Assembly: GCA_009617715.1 (NCBI GenBank)
Contig: VTFK01000241.1
Span: 248,001 to 312,000, forward strand
Source of the DNA: Plectrocnemia conspersa
Lineage: Eukaryota; Arthropoda; Insecta; Trichoptera; Polycentropodidae
Reading direction: 5' to 3'
DNA: 64,000 bases
Shown: positions 62,875-64,000 of the stretch, piece by piece
How positions within the stretch are numbered: the first letter of the stretch is position 1
How the letters are laid out: every line of letters starts with the position of its first letter
Program-made: the position numbers and the translations under genes
Notes under the pieces: model-generated
Databases searched by the model: none
Told to the model about the DNA's origin: nothing
The model's input: only the letters and a program-made list of their open reading frames with translations

Positions 62875-64000
62875 AAGATTTAATAAAAAAAAAAAATATA
62901 TTATTGATTAAATTAAAATTTCTTATAATTATTTTTTGTTTTTCTTCTTTGTTGTTATTCACATGAAAATAAATAAATAAAATAATTAAAAATAAATTGA
63001 ATATTTTAAGATCGAGGTACGAATCAGAGTCAGACCTTGCGAAAAAGTCAGTCGGGAAAAATTTTCAAGAATTTCCACAGGCCTGATATATTTGCATTGT
63101 TCAAATATAAAGTCGGAAAAATACTGTCCGACACAAATCAAATCAGAAACCCATCAATTTGACGGGTGTGTAAACCTAGTGTTAATTTATTTTAAGTAAA
63201 AAATTTCTTTTGCTGTTTTAAGCAACTTTTTTTTTAAATATTTAATCTTCAATATTTTCTAAGGGAGTATATAAATATATTTACATTAAGTCATTTTTTT
63301 ATTTTGAAAGATATTTCATATTACACTGAAAATTAAAATTTTCAATATTTTATTACATTTTACACTCAATTCAATCAGTATTTATAATTTCAATATCATA
63401 TCAAGTTTTTATGTTATATGGAAAAGATAATAAGCAAAGTGGATTATTGACGACATTTTTGATTTTATTTTCGACTTCATTTCAACTATTTTGATGTGAT
63501 TTATAGATATAGATATTATGTTGCTTATTTACAACTTGAATCACAGAATTTCATTCCCAGCGCAAAAGTTCATTGAATAGTTTCTTGTATAGAATAGATT
63601 AGTGAAATATTTAATAATAAAATATTTAAAAATTCGAAAAAAAAGTGAAACCTAATGTAAAAATATCGCAAAATTCACGCAAAACTTTGTATTGTATATA
63701 TATATTTCAAGATCGCTAGTATAATTGAGGGCAATCATTTGGTTAGTGACAAAGCAATAGGGATAAATTAATCGCAGTTGAAAAGTTATTATCTGGAACC
63801 GGTATAATTGACGAGTGTGCGTGCAAACGTAGAAACAATAAAAAGCATTGTATTTGACACCAATCTATCGATAATCGTTTAACTATCTATCTATATGTAT
63901 ATAAATTTCGAAAAAAACTGTATCGGCATTTAAAACGCAGCGGAAAAATTTGCTCGTGAATAAAGGCAAAACGAACCTGTCTAAATAATAAAGCGTAACT

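Larger units (their letters stand above)
61435..64000. other. AT-rich stretch, probably intron of the minus gene
   Basis: No coding sequence recognised. It contains a tRNA-derived SINE (62574-62665) and a CCGTTGTAAC hairpin repeat (62832-62874). Confidence 0.4.

Overview
This 64 kb window is nuclear DNA of an animal, almost certainly an insect. Short GC-richer exons with GT/AG introns sit in strongly AT-rich introns and spacers full of short DNA-transposon relics. All recognisable genes are conserved metazoan ones, and their exon structures were rebuilt by eye from splice sites and reading phase. The order of insect cannot be fixed from the sequence alone. There are no bacterial operons, CRISPR arrays or phage genes.

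Layout. (1) 1-22500: the last exons (+ strand) of an SLC6-family transporter of the NTT4/SLC6A15-17 type. It has a 9.4 kb intron and two alternative C-terminal exons, then a long AT-rich spacer. (2) 22512-23889: a head-to-head pair, TRAPPC2L (-) and an intronless VHL (+), whose start codons are only 85 bp apart in a CpG-rich island. (3) 27761-36744: a complete 21-coding-exon ANKIB1, an ankyrin plus RBR E3 ubiquitin ligase; the joined exons give 1626 codons without a frame break. (4) 37118-40243: HGSNAT (-), seven coding exons, 564 aa, tail-to-tail with ANKIB1. (5) 40.2-48.7 kb: a gene-poor spacer with a roughly 700 bp trinucleotide array, a hAT transposase relic and a possible orphan exon. (6) 48865-52525: GMP reductase (+), seven exons, complete except for one extra base in exon 4 that breaks the frame. 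(7) 55442-59568: ornithine decarboxylase (+), eight exons, 476 aa, all checked catalytic residues present. (8) 61357-61434: the last coding exon of an unidentified (-) gene whose body lies beyond the right edge.

The genes are unrelated housekeeping genes: transport, vesicle tethering, hypoxia signalling, ubiquitin ligation, lysosomal heparan sulfate breakdown, purine salvage and polyamine synthesis. They do not form a pathway. Most of the non-coding novelty is mobile: several MITE families (hAT-like, TTAA-targeting piggyBac-like, a 255 bp perfect-looking foldback), tRNA-derived SINEs, and non-LTR, mariner and hAT coding relics. The points most worth checking are the GMP reductase frameshift, a 27-bp piece of an HGSNAT exon found inside a MITE in another intron of the same gene, the alternative tails of the SLC6 transporter, and the ODC locus bracketed by two copies of a composite repeat. 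I found no clear undescribed multi-gene system.
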